In this document: piece after piece, positions 17,621-26,065 of the stretch
Layout of the letters: the number at the start of each line of letters is the position of its first letter
How positions within the stretch are numbered: position 1 is the first letter of the stretch
Assembly (NCBI GenBank): GCA_963756545.1
Contig: CAVWNY010000001.1
Location: 868,001 to 932,000 of the forward strand
Length of the DNA: 64,000 nucleotides
Direction of reading: 5' to 3'
Origin: DATFDN01 sp963756545
GTDB taxonomy: Bacteria > Pseudomonadota > Alphaproteobacteria > Acetobacterales > Acetobacteraceae
The notes under the pieces: generated by a model
Databases searched by the model: none
The model's input: the letters and a program-made list of their open reading frames with translations, nothing else
Told to the model about the DNA's origin: nothing
Made by a program: the position numbers and the translations under genes

Positions 17621-18673
17621 ATGGCCCATGTCCGACTGCGCTTTGCGGCTGCCGCTCCAGCGAGGCCGAGGCGGCGCGTTCTGCCGTTGATCGAGTGGCC
17701 GGCAATCGCAGCCCTCGCCGTGTTGCCGTTCATCCTGCCCGATTATCTCACGATCTTTCTGGGGCGCGTACTGATCCTGAGCATGCTCGCCATCAGCTTC
17801 GACCTGGTATACGGCTTCACAGGCATCCTCAGCTTCGGGCAGGCACTGTTCTTCGGTGGCGCCGGCTACGGTGTCGCGTTGCTGGCGCGCGACCACGACA
17901 TCAGCTCGGTGCTAATAGCGGTGCCCGCCGGCATTCTGATCGGCCTTGTCCTGTCCGGCGCTGTGGCAGCATTCCTGCTGCTCGGCAGACATCCGCCGAG
18001 CGTGATCTTCGTCGCTCTCGGCACCCTGACCGGCTCCTACGCCGCCGAGCAGCTCGCGCGGGCATGGTATTACCTGGGCGGTCAGAACGGCATTCCGTCG
18101 ATTCCGCTGATCTCCCTGGGCGACTACCAGTTCGAGGATATGCCGTTCTACTACCTGATCTTCGCGTTCTTTTTCGGGGTGTACCTACTCTGCCGCGCGC
18201 TCGGCCGTTCGCAATTCGGCCTCGCCCTGGCCGGCATTCGCGAACAAGAGGAGCGGCTCGGATTTTTCGGCTACCAGGTCGAGGCGTTCAAGATCATCGT
18301 TTTCATGTTGGCCGGAGCGATCGCCGGCTTGGCCGGCGGCCTCTATGCGTTCCACGAAGGCTTCGTCTGGCCGAGCATGCTGGGCGTCGGGGTCTCCACC
18401 GAGATCGTGCTTTACTGCCTGCTCGGCGGCATCGGCACCTTGATTGGCCCGGTGCTCGGGGTGGCGGCGATCGAAGTGGCGACCTATGCCCTCTCCGACC
18501 GCTTTCCCGGTTTGTGGCCGATCCTGCTGGGGCTGCTGCTGCTGCTCGTCATCCTGTTCCAGCCCACCGGTCTCGTGGGCATCATCGTTTCGGAGCGCGA
18601 GCGGATTGGCAGTTTCGCGCCCAAGGCATGGCGGCGGACAGGGAAGGGAGACGGGCGCGATGATGCTGCTTGA
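17621..18673 (+). CDS. livM: LivM-type permease of the amidase-linked ABC importer
   Basis: A 350-residue polytopic permease with the LivM signature (ISFDLVYGFTGILSFGQALF, around residues 60-79) and the coupling loop LALAGIREQEERLGFFGYQV near 203. It pairs with the LivH subunit at 15485. Its last 14 bases overlap the start of the ATPase gene. The N-terminal 25 residues are arginine-rich, so a later start is possible, though none has a better ribosome-binding site. No frameshift is seen. Confidence 0.92.
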   Translation: MAHVRLRFAAAAPARPRRRVLPLIEWPAIAALAVLPFILPDYLTIFLGRVLILSMLAISFDLVYGFTGILSFGQALFFGGAGYGVALLARDHDISSVLIAVPAGILIGLVLSGAVAAFLLLGRHPPSVIFVALGTLTGSYAAEQLARAWYYLGGQNGIPSIPLISLGDYQFEDMPFYYLIFAFFFGVYLLCRALGRSQFGLALAGIREQEERLGFFGYQVEAFKIIVFMLAGAIAGLAGGLYAFHEGFVWPSMLGVGVSTEIVLYCLLGGIGTLIGPVLGVAAIEVATYALSDRFPGLWPILLGLLLLLVILFQPTGLVGIIVSERERIGSFAPKAWRRTGKGDGRDDAA

Positions 18674-19394
18674 GGCGCGCGGCGTCGGCAAGCTGTTCGG
18701 CCGGCTGCGCGCGCTCGATGCGGTCGATCTCACCATCGGCGGTGGAGAGATCCACGGTCTGATCGGCCCCAATGGCTCGGGCAAGAGCACGCTTCTCAAG
18801 TGCATTACCGGCGCCGAGCGCCCGAGCGAGGGGCGCATCCGGTTCCTCGATCGCGACATCACCGACGCCCGCCCGTTCGTCCGCGCCCGCGCCGGCCTCA
18901 GCATCAAGTTCCAGATCACCAGCGTGCTGCCGGCGCTCTCGGTATTCGACAACGTGCTGCTCGCCGTACAGGCACGCCGCAGCATCGGCGATCTGCTGTT
19001 CTCGCGCAGCCGCGGTGCGCTGTCCGAGCACGTCATGCGCTTTCTGGAGGACCTGCGACTGGCGCGACGGGCGACCGACATCGCCGCCGCCCTCTCGCAC
19101 GGCGAGCAGCAATGGCTGGAGATCGCGATGGCACTGGCGGTCGAACCGCGGCTCCTGCTACTCGACGAGCCGACCGCGGGCATGAGCGTCGCCGAGCGGC
19201 GGGTCACCGGGGAGCTGCTGCGGCCGATGAAGGAGCGGTGCTCGGTCGTCATCGTCGAACACGACCTCGATTTCATTCGCGACATATGCGACGTGCTGAC
19301 CGTGCTCGATCAGGGACGCGTGCTGGCGACCGGGACCGTGGCGCAGATCCAGGCAAGCGAGCGGGTGCAGGAGGTTTATCTGACCCGTGTGTGA
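18660..19394 (+). CDS. livG: LivG-type ATPase of the amidase-linked ABC importer
   Basis: A 244-residue ABC ATPase: Walker A GPNGSGKST near residue 38, signature LSHGEQQWLEIAMAL near 145, Walker B LLLLDEPTAGMS near 163, and the switch histidine in VVIVEHDLDFI near 198. It powers import on the cytoplasmic face with LivF. Of two adjacent ATG codons the first (18660) is taken; both overlap the livM end, so expression is coupled. The substrate class (urea/amide) is inferred from the neighbours. Confidence 0.92.
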   Translation: MMLLEARGVGKLFGRLRALDAVDLTIGGGEIHGLIGPNGSGKSTLLKCITGAERPSEGRIRFLDRDITDARPFVRARAGLSIKFQITSVLPALSVFDNVLLAVQARRSIGDLLFSRSRGALSEHVMRFLEDLRLARRATDIAAALSHGEQQWLEIAMALAVEPRLLLLDEPTAGMSVAERRVTGELLRPMKERCSVVIVEHDLDFIRDICDVLTVLDQGRVLATGTVAQIQASERVQEVYLTRV

Positions 19395-20091
19395 TGACGC
19401 CCCCCTGCTCGACGTACGCGGCCTTAACGCCGGCTACGGCCGGAGCCGGGTGCTGTTCGACGTCGGCTTGCGAGTGCCGCGTACGGGAGCAGTCGCGGTG
19501 CTCGGTCGCAATGGCGCCGGCAAGACGACCTTAATGAAAACAATCATGGGCGAGCTGCCTGTCCTCGGCGGCACGATCGGCTTCGATGGCCGTGACGCCA
19601 CCCGGCTTCGCACCGATGAGCGCGCGCGCCGCGGCCTCGGCTACGTGCCGCAGGAGCATTCGACTTTTTCCAGGCTCTCCGTGCGGGATAATCTGGCTGT
19701 GGGCAATCTGGTCCGGCGCGATGCTGCCGCAACCGAGGAGGTTCTTGCGCTGTTTCCTAAGCTCGGGCAGCGCCTCGATCAGGCCGCCGGAACGCTTTCG
19801 GGCGGCGAGCGTAAGATGCTAGCGATCGCCCGCGCCCTGTTGCTCAAGCCGCAACTGTTGCTGCTCGACGAGCCGACGGAAGGCGTGTGGGTGGGGGTGA
19901 TCGAGGAGATCGCCGAGCGACTGCACGAGCTGGTCCGTTCGACGGCGGTGCTGCTGGTCGAGCAGCATCTCAAGCTGGCACTCGGCGTCGCCGGGCACGC
20001 CTATGTGCTCAGCCGCGGACGCGTCGTAATCGAGGGCGCCGCCGCTTCCGTGCGGGACGATCCCCGCCTGCTGCAGTACCTTGCCCCGTGA
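19387..20091 (+). CDS. livF: LivF-type ATPase of the amidase-linked ABC importer
   Basis: A 234-residue ABC ATPase with Walker A GRNGAGKTT near residue 40, the LivF-typical GYVPQEHSTFSRLSVRDNL near 82, signature LSGGERKMLAIARAL near 137, and Walker B LLLLDEPTEGVW near 157. The start is taken as GTG at 19387, giving an 8-base overlap with livG. It is the last gene of the amidase operon. Its 3' flank leads straight into a decayed SRAP gene, with no clear terminator hairpin. Confidence 0.92.
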   Translation: MCDDAPLLDVRGLNAGYGRSRVLFDVGLRVPRTGAVAVLGRNGAGKTTLMKTIMGELPVLGGTIGFDGRDATRLRTDERARRGLGYVPQEHSTFSRLSVRDNLAVGNLVRRDAAATEEVLALFPKLGQRLDQAAGTLSGGERKMLAIARALLLKPQLLLLDEPTEGVWVGVIEEIAERLHELVRSTAVLLVEQHLKLALGVAGHAYVLSRGRVVIEGAAASVRDDPRLLQYLAP

Positions 20092-20109
20092 CGACGGGTT
20101 GCCGCTAGA

Positions 20110-20635
20110 CCCCGCGACGCGCCATCAACTGGGGACTCCTGCGCTACTGGACCAAGGATCCGAACCAGGCCCGGCGCCCGATCAACGCCAGGGCGGAGAC
20201 CGTCGCAGCCTCCGGGTTGTTCCGGGATGCCTTCGCCCGGCACCGGTGCCTCGTGCCGGCAGGCGCGTCCTTCGAGTGATGGCCAATCACTTAGAAGGCG
20301 AAGCAGCCCTTCGCGTTCGCGCGGCAGGACGGGACGCCGCTGGCGCTGGCGGCAATCAGGGAACGCTGGCGTGGCGAAGGAGGGGAGGTTTCCGCAGCTT
20401 CGCCATCCTCACGACCGATGCTAACCCGCTCATGGCCCGGTCCACAGCCGGATGCCGGTGATCCTGGAAGAATCGGACTGGCCGGTCTGGCTGGGCGAGA
20501 CGGAAGATAGCCCGGCTTCGCTCCTGAGGCCGGCGGCGGGAGGGTGTGCTGCTCCTCTGGCCTGTGAGCCACGCGGTCAACAACATCCGGAATGAAGACC
20601 GGAGCTACTGGAGAAGGCTGGCGCCTAGAACCCGT
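20110..20635 (+). pseudogene. yedK: SRAP (YedK/HMCES-like) protein, truncated and frameshifted
   Basis: Fragments in order across frames match an SRAP protein, the family that crosslinks to abasic sites in single-stranded DNA: INWGLLRYWTKDPNQARRPI and NARAETVAASGLFRDAFARH near 20125-20210, HRCLVPAGA, then FAILTTDANPLMA near 20400, MPVILEESDWPVWLGE near 20452, and LLLWPVSHAVNNIRNED near 20550. The N-terminus with the catalytic Cys2 is missing and at least two frame changes are present, so it is inactive. Confidence 0.75.
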
Positions 20636-20639
20636 GACA

Positions 20640-21116
20640 CTCGACCAGCTTCTCGGTCACAATACGGGCCTGAGGCTCAGCGCTACCTCGAAGCTGTCGG
20701 ACTTCGGAGATCGGAGAGGCAATTCCCGTATCAACTCTCGGGAGGAATGAAGCAACGCCTGCAGATCGCCCGCGTGCTCATCAACTCTCCCGAGATACTG
20801 CTGATGGACGAACCGTCTGGGGCGCTTGATTTCCAAACCCGTCTGGCAATGCAGGAGCTTCTTATGTCGCTTTGGGCGACCTATCGCCCGAGCGCCCTGT
20901 TCATTACGCACGATGTCGACGAGGCAATTTTTTTGTCGATACGGTTTACGTGATGGCGTCCCGGCCCGGGCGCATCATTCGGGAGATGACGATACCGTTC
21001 CGAGGCCTCGCAATTACAATGAGCTGACCTCCTCACGCGAGTTCATTGAGAATAGGTTGAGGGTTTTGTCCTTGCTGGGTTTCGATCGCTCCCGCCAGCC
21101 GGGGTCTGATCTCTAG
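20640..21116 (+). pseudogene. ABC ATPase of the nitrate/sulfonate/taurine family (TauB/SsuB-like), C-terminal remnant
   Basis: The frame from about 20660 reads PEAQRYLEAVGLRRSERQFP, then the signature LSGGMKQRLQIARVL, Walker B ILLMDEPSGALD and the switch region ALFITHDVDEAIFLS. A frame change at the T-run near 20930 leads to VYVMASRPGRIIREMTI, and a further change leads to NELTSSREFIENRLRVLSLL, ending at 21116. Everything before the signature, including Walker A, is absent. It probably once belonged to a sulfonate or taurine importer, which fits the two TauD-like dioxygenases nearby. Confidence 0.75.
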
Positions 21117-21215
21117 CAGGGTGGATCGGAACATACGCTGCGTCTGCTACGCGTCGCATGTGGCGTTCTGCGTAACCTTCCGATCCCCCGCGCGACGTTT
21201 CTGATTGACGCGCGT

Positions 21216-21480
21216 TCAGGCCGCGCGGCGGATATCCTGAGCCGTCGCGATAAGGCTGGCACAGTTCCACGGCAGTAGCTCGGCGATGGGCCGGGCTGGG
21301 TGGATGGCGCCGCGCTGGCGCAGATAGGCCTCGGGATCGAGGCCTTCCAGCCGCGCGGCTGGGATGAGCGACGCGATCGCCGCCGCGCGCGTGCCGCCGG
21401 CGTCGGACCCGGCGAACAGCCAGTTCTTGCGCCCCAGGGCGATGGGCCGGATCGCGCGCTCGACGGGGTGCCGGTGATGA
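21216..21480 (-). pseudogene. IS66-family TnpC transposase, C-terminal remnant
   Basis: On the minus strand the frame reads GRKNWLFAGSDAGGTRAAAI, then ARLEGLDPEAYLRQRGAIHP and AELLPWNCASLIATAQDIRR, a match to the last ~80 residues of IS66 TnpC (compare the intact copy ending at 33041). The rest of the element is missing. It sits downstream of the MHS transporter gene. Confidence 0.85.
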
Positions 21481-21579
21481 CCCGGCCGGACGGCGGGGCG
21501 CGCGGTCGCAGTTGCGGCGCGTCCGACGACGCGCGGGTGGCCGCGCGTCGTGGAGGGGTGGGACTGGCGGTGCGCCGAT

Positions 21580-22941
21580 TCACGCGGATACGGGCCGCGG
21601 ACGCAGAACCGGCTCGGCCGGCCCGGCCTCGGCGCCAACATCGGTCGCGACATAGGTCGACACGATGGAAACCGTCGCGATGAACATCAGGAAACCGGCC
21701 ACTGTCCACCCGGACCTGCCGGTCGCCATCAGCGGCACAAAGCCGCCGATGACCGCCGAGAACTGGTAGGCCACCGACAGCCCGGTGTAGCGCACGTTGG
21801 TATCGAAAATCTCCGCGAAGAAGGTGGTCTCGACCGAGAACATCAGCGTCGAGATCAGCCCGCTGATCACCATCGCGAGCACGATCAGCGTCGGGACGCC
21901 GGTGTTGAGCAGCGCGAAGAACGGAAACGCGACGAGCAGGGCGCACACGCAGCCCGCCATATAGAGCTCGCGGCGTCCCACCCGGTCCGCCAGCAGCCCG
22001 AGCAGCGGATAAAGCGGGATGGAAATCATTGACGACAGCATGATGCCCGTGAGCGGGACCGAGCGCGACACGCCGACGACGTGGGTGACGTAGGAGAGAC
22101 CGAACACCGCCGTGATATTAAAGATGATCGACTCGACGAGCCGTGCGCCGGTTGCGCAAAGCGTGTTCACCGGATGCTGCACGAGCAGGGTCCGTAACGG
22201 CAGCCGCGCCACCTTGTCGGTCTGGCGCACCTGCTCGAAATCCGCCGTTTCGACGATGCTTAGGCGGATGAACAGGCCGATCACGAGCAGCACCACGCTG
22301 ACTAGGAACGGGACCCGCCAGCCCCAGGTCATGAACTCGTCTTTCGGCAGGCGCGACATCAGATCGAAGATGCCTGTGCCGAGCAACAGGCCCGAAGCGG
22401 CCGAGGCTTGCGGCAAGCTGCCCCAGAAGCCGCGACGCTCCGTCGCCGCATGTTCGATTGTCAGCAGCGCCGCGCCCCCGTATTCGCCGCCCAACCCGAA
22501 GCCCTGCACGAGGCGCATGGCGATCAGCGCAAGCGGTGCCCAGATGCCGATGCGGTCGTAGGTCGGCAGCAAGCCGATGATGAACGTGCCGGTGCCGATG
22601 ATGAGCAGGGTTGCTATGAGGGTCGCTTTGCGGCCGTACTTGTCGCCGAGGTGGCCGAAGAACAGGCCGCCGATGGGGCGCATGACGAATCCGACGCCGA
22701 ACACCGCAAATGCGGCGGCGGTGCTGACCGCCTTGTTGGTGGCAGGGAAGAACAACGGACCGAAGATCAAGGCCGAGGCGGTACCGAACAGGAAGAAGTC
22801 GTACCATTCGAGCATCGCGCCGATGAAGCTCGCGAAGGCAACCTTCGGCATCGACATGGCGCGCGGCGACACGCCTACAGTCGCGGCACCGGCACCGACA
22901 CCGGTGTTCGGCGGTGCCACGGAATTACTCGGCTGCTTCAT
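21580..22941 (-). CDS. MFS transporter, metabolite:H+ symporter (MHS) family
   Basis: A 453-residue, twelve-segment inner-membrane transporter. MHS markers are FASFIGAMLEWYDFFLFGTA near residue 35, GHLGDKYGRKATLIATLL near 95 (loop 2-3 signature), and RLVQGFGLGGEYGGAALLTI near 140, with GFWGSLPQASAASGLLLG following. Members carry proline, citrate, alpha-ketoglutarate or other carboxylates with protons. The start at MKQPSNSVAPP was chosen because the 48 codons upstream have no family similarity. It is followed (upstream in transcription) by two TauD-like dioxygenases on the same strand, so it may import their substrate or 2-oxoglutarate. Confidence 0.9.
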   Translation of the reverse strand: MKQPSNSVAPPNTGVGAGAATVGVSPRAMSMPKVAFASFIGAMLEWYDFFLFGTASALIFGPLFFPATNKAVSTAAAFAVFGVGFVMRPIGGLFFGHLGDKYGRKATLIATLLIIGTGTFIIGLLPTYDRIGIWAPLALIAMRLVQGFGLGGEYGGAALLTIEHAATERRGFWGSLPQASAASGLLLGTGIFDLMSRLPKDEFMTWGWRVPFLVSVVLLVIGLFIRLSIVETADFEQVRQTDKVARLPLRTLLVQHPVNTLCATGARLVESIIFNITAVFGLSYVTHVVGVSRSVPLTGIMLSSMISIPLYPLLGLLADRVGRRELYMAGCVCALLVAFPFFALLNTGVPTLIVLAMVISGLISTLMFSVETTFFAEIFDTNVRYTGLSVAYQFSAVIGGFVPLMATGRSGWTVAGFLMFIATVSIVSTYVATDVGAEAGPAEPVLRPRPVSA

Positions 22942-23003
22942 GGGTCCCCCGCTCCTGTGGTTTATTGTCGGCCAGTCGGCGCACCGTTCGCGGCGATCGG
23001 CTA

Positions 23004-23840
23004 TCAGGACAGCGCCACACCCTCCAGCGTGATGCGGTGCATCAGCCGGCGCTGGCCACCGTAGTCGTTCAGCGCGTAGTGCCACGTCGCCCGGTTGTCC
23101 CAGAACGCGACGGAACCCGCCCGCCAGTGAAAGCGGCAGGTGAACTCGGGACGCGCGGCGTGAAGATAAAGATGTTCGAGCAACGGGCGCGATTCCTCCG
23201 CCGTCCAGCCCTCGAAGTGCAGCGTGAAACCAGGATTCACATAGAGCGCCTTGCGGCCGCTCTCGGGGTGCCGGATCACCACCGGGTGGACGGCATCCTG
23301 CGTCGCGAGGTCGGCGTTGCCGACACGGCCAGCGCGGTCCGTCGCATAGGGACTGGCTGCGCTGAATACGTGCCGGCTGGAGTGCCGCGCCCGCAGACCG
23401 TCGAGTGTCACCTTCAACCCCTCCGACAGCGCATCGTAGGCGGCGTACATGCTCGCGAACAGCGTGTCTCCGCCGGTGGCCGGCACCAAGCGCGCGTAGA
23501 GGATCGAGCCTAGTGCGGGCACCTGGTCGTAGCTGTGATCGGTGTGCCAGCTGCCGCCGATGTTCGTCTTCTGATCCGGTTCCTTGCGCACCTCCGCAAT
23601 CATCGGATAGCCAGCGACGGGCGCAAAGAAGCGGTTGACGTTGATCGGCGCGAAGCGTTTCGCGAACGTGATGTGCTGCGCCGGCGTGAGCCGCTGGTCG
23701 CGGAAGAAGACCACGCCGTGCGCCGCCAGCGCCGCGCGAATGGCGTCCACCTCGGCGTCAAGCGGCTCGGACAGGTTGACGCCGTGTATCTCGGCACCGA
23801 TGGCACCGCCGAGCCTTCGGATATCAGGGTGATTTTTCAT
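23004..23840 (-). CDS. TauD/TfdA-family 2-oxoglutarate-dependent dioxygenase
   Basis: A 278-residue Fe(II)/2-oxoglutarate dioxygenase. The metal facial triad is readable: H and D in GGSWHTDHSYDQVPALGS near residue 96, and the distal His in NRATWHYALNDYGGQRRLMH near 255, followed by the 2-oxoglutarate-binding Arg (RRLMHRITLEG). The family releases sulfite from taurine or alkylsulfates, or hydroxylates aryloxy acids, in the cytoplasm. A closely related but frameshifted copy lies 69 bases upstream, so the pair arose by duplication or sequential recruitment. The sulfonate/sulfate-ester substrate is a guess from the sulfatase and TauB relic nearby. Confidence 0.9.
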   Translation of the reverse strand: MKNHPDIRRLGGAIGAEIHGVNLSEPLDAEVDAIRAALAAHGVVFFRDQRLTPAQHITFAKRFAPINVNRFFAPVAGYPMIAEVRKEPDQKTNIGGSWHTDHSYDQVPALGSILYARLVPATGGDTLFASMYAAYDALSEGLKVTLDGLRARHSSRHVFSAASPYATDRAGRVGNADLATQDAVHPVVIRHPESGRKALYVNPGFTLHFEGWTAEESRPLLEHLYLHAARPEFTCRFHWRAGSVAFWDNRATWHYALNDYGGQRRLMHRITLEGVALS

Positions 23841-23908
23841 TGCGGAAGTCCATCCCGGAAAGCGGCAGCACGGTGCGTGCCGCGCCGCCGCATGCGACAG
23901 GAACCGGC

Positions 23909-24779
23909 TCAGACCGGGCGATCACCGTTGATCGTCACCCGGTGCATGCGCCGGCGCTGGCCGTGATAGTCGTTGAGCGCGTAGTGCTGCACGGCGCGGT
24001 TGTCCCAGAAGGCGATCGAGCCCGGCTGCCAGCGGAACCGGCAGGTGAATTCCGGGCTGCGTGCAGTGCGCCCACAGGTATTCCAGGATCGGCAGGCTTT
24101 CCGCCTCAGTCATGTCCCTGAACCGCTTGGTGAACCCCTCGTTGATGTAGAGGCACTTGCGGCCGGTCTCGGGATGCGTGCGCACCACCGGGTGCTCCAT
24201 CTCCTTCTCGGCTTCCGTGCTGCCGAGAATCTTCATCGCCTTCAGGTTCTCGGTATAGTCCACCGTGGCGCGCCCACGCGGACCGTACACATCGCGCGCG
24301 GTATGGATCGCGGTCATGCCGTCGAGCATGCGCTTCATGCCCGGCGACAGCGCCTCGTAGGCCATGTATTGGTTGGCGAACACGGTGTCGCCGCCGTATT
24401 CGGGCGCTTCCAGGCAGTAGAGGATCGAGCCCAGCGCCGGCTTCTCCAGGTAGGTCACGTCGGAATGCCAGCCGCCGCCGAAATTCTTGGTGTCGCCCTC
24501 GTTTTTGGCGACGACGATGATTTCCGGGTGGCCGTCCATCGCCTTCACGTAGTCGTGCACGTTCAGCGTGCCGAACCTGCGACCGAACGCGATGTGCTGT
24601 TCCGGCGTCAGGCGCTGGTTGCGAAAGAAGATCACCTGATGGTCAAGCAGCGCCTGATGGATATCCGAGATGATCCGGTTATTGTCGAAGTCGCGCGATA
24701 GATCGACATTCTCGATCATCGCGCCGAGCGCGCCGCTGATCGGCTTTACCGACAGTTCTTGGAGTTCTTGGACTGGCAT
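23909..24779 (-). pseudogene. TauD/TfdA-family dioxygenase with a 3' frameshift
   Basis: Residues 1-238 are a normal TauD-like enzyme: GGGWHSDVTYLEKPALGSIL supplies the His-x-Asp metal ligands and HPETGRKCLYINEGFTKRF follows. After ...YLWAHCTQP the frame runs into unrelated sequence. The expected C-terminus (PEFTCRFRWQPGSIAFWDNR, the distal His in AVQHYALNDYHGQRRRMH, then VTINGDRPV and a stop at 23909) is present in another frame. A one-base change near 24060 is therefore the only lesion. It removes the distal metal histidine and the 2-oxoglutarate arginine, so the product as written is inactive. A sequencing error would give the same picture. Confidence 0.8.
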
Positions 24780-24917
24780 GGCTGATTCTCCCTAAGGTGG
24801 CTGTACAGTTTCCCGGTCGTGAGCTGTGGCATGCACGTTGGTCTTGGACGGTGGACCACGCGCCCACCTCGCTGCGCAATCGTGCTCGCTCGGGGGGGTG
24901 TCGGCGCGCGGCCATAT

Positions 24918-25634
24918 TCAGGCGGCCTTCCGGGTGCGCGGTGTGGAAAAGAGGGCGAAACGGGAATCAGCCTTGCCAACTGACACCAGCCCGTTCGCTG
25001 CGACCGTGATCAGGTCGCTTGCGAAGTCCGGAAGGTTCGTGCGTGCAATGCTGCTTCGCTGTGCCGTCACGTCACGATGCCAATCGGCAAGGGAATAGAA
25101 CACGCCACGGATGCAGACTGCGAAGCGCTCCCGGACGAGGCGCGAGGCGATAGTCGCGTGCCGCCCCCGGTATAGCCGGTAGCAGCGTCGCATGCCCCGT
25201 TCGGTTTCCCCGGGCGAGCGATATGACAATTCCGGGCGCTCGGTGACAAGAGCCTGGGACAGGAAGCGCAGGTAATTGCCGCCGCGCGGATCGCCCATCA
25301 TTAGCTCGATCAGAGGAATGATAATACCGGCTGCGATCGCGGTCTCATCCATTTCGATGTCGCCGCGGGTGTACTCATCGAGCAACTCCATCCGGCGCGC
25401 ATCCACGGCTGCGCGGCGAAATTCGAGAACGGCGAGGACCAACTCATCGCGCCCACCGATGTGATAGCTGAGGGCCGACGCATTGCGCTGGCCGGCACCC
25501 ACGACGACTTCACGCAGGGGCACCGCGTCGATGCCCCTCTCTCCAAACAGCCGCTCGGCCACCAGAATCAGCTTGGTTCGAGTGTCCAGGTTCTCGTTAT
25601 CAAACTCGGCCGTCTCGATGTGCGTGTCCGCCAT
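24918..25634 (-). CDS. TetR family transcriptional regulator
   Basis: A 238-residue one-component regulator. The N-terminal helix-turn-helix spans about residues 15-65 (TKLILVAERLFGERGIDAV, LREVVVGAGQRNASALSYH, GGRDELVLAVLEFR). The C-terminal ligand domain has the RTRKAA tail and no recognisable specificity. It lies upstream of the dioxygenase/MHS genes on the same strand and divergent from the sulfatase at 26066. A perfect 14-bp palindrome 82 bases in front of its start is a plausible operator. It may control one or both flanking gene sets. Confidence 0.88.
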   Translation of the reverse strand: MADTHIETAEFDNENLDTRTKLILVAERLFGERGIDAVPLREVVVGAGQRNASALSYHIGGRDELVLAVLEFRRAAVDARRMELLDEYTRGDIEMDETAIAAGIIIPLIELMMGDPRGGNYLRFLSQALVTERPELSYRSPGETERGMRRCYRLYRGRHATIASRLVRERFAVCIRGVFYSLADWHRDVTAQRSSIARTNLPDFASDLITVAANGLVSVGKADSRFALFSTPRTRKAA

Positions 25635-26065
25635 ACTGGCACCGCGAGAGCAAACTCATCACGGCGCGTAGCCTGATCTCATCACGGCTCAGGGTTCCAT
25701 CGAAACCCAAGCATTTCACATTAATGTGATGTGATTAGCAGAGACCGCGGTGCTGCTCCGCTTACGCGGGGCGAAGGGGTTGCTGTTGGGAACCCTTTAG
25801 GCTCGGCACCGTACCTGTCCGAAAGCGCGGGCCAATCGCCGGGGTGATGTCAAACAAGGGCCGCCCGCCGGACCAGCGGGTCCATGGGCCAACCCCTATA
25901 GCTACACGGATATACTGCAGGCCGCGCCTGCCCGCCATGACGTTCGCGCCGGCAACGCCGTCGATCGCCCGCCGCTGGTCACGGGGCCGCCGCGCGGACG
26001 AACGCAAGCGGACTTGACAGCGCTTCCATGATTGCGCTCTCATATGCTCAGGGAGAACGAACCTC
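25635..26065. other. Divergent intergenic region between tetR and sulfatase genes
   Basis: A 431-base region with no protein gene supported. It holds a perfect palindrome at 25716-25729 and must contain the promoters for the TetR gene (minus) and the sulfatase gene (plus). A purine-rich ribosome-binding site (AGGGAGAA) lies about 10 bases before the sulfatase ATG. The AT-rich patch around 25710-25740 stands out from the GC-rich surroundings. Confidence 0.5.
25716..25729. promoter_or_regulatory. Perfect 14-bp palindrome, candidate TetR operator
   Basis: TCACATTAATGTGA is a perfect palindrome, followed by a further half-site-like TGTGATTAG. It is located 82 bases upstream of the TetR start and 337 bases upstream of the sulfatase. 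Length and symmetry fit a dimeric helix-turn-helix regulator. Assignment to the adjacent TetR is by position only; a GntR/FadR- or CRP-like protein could also bind such a TGTGA/TCACA site. Confidence 0.45.

Noticed and set aside
15176..17896. A 906-codon open frame on the minus strand across the amidase operon
   Set aside because: It lies opposite three well-supported genes and its product is low-complexity His/Arg/Asp-rich sequence, the standard shadow pattern of GC-rich coding DNA.
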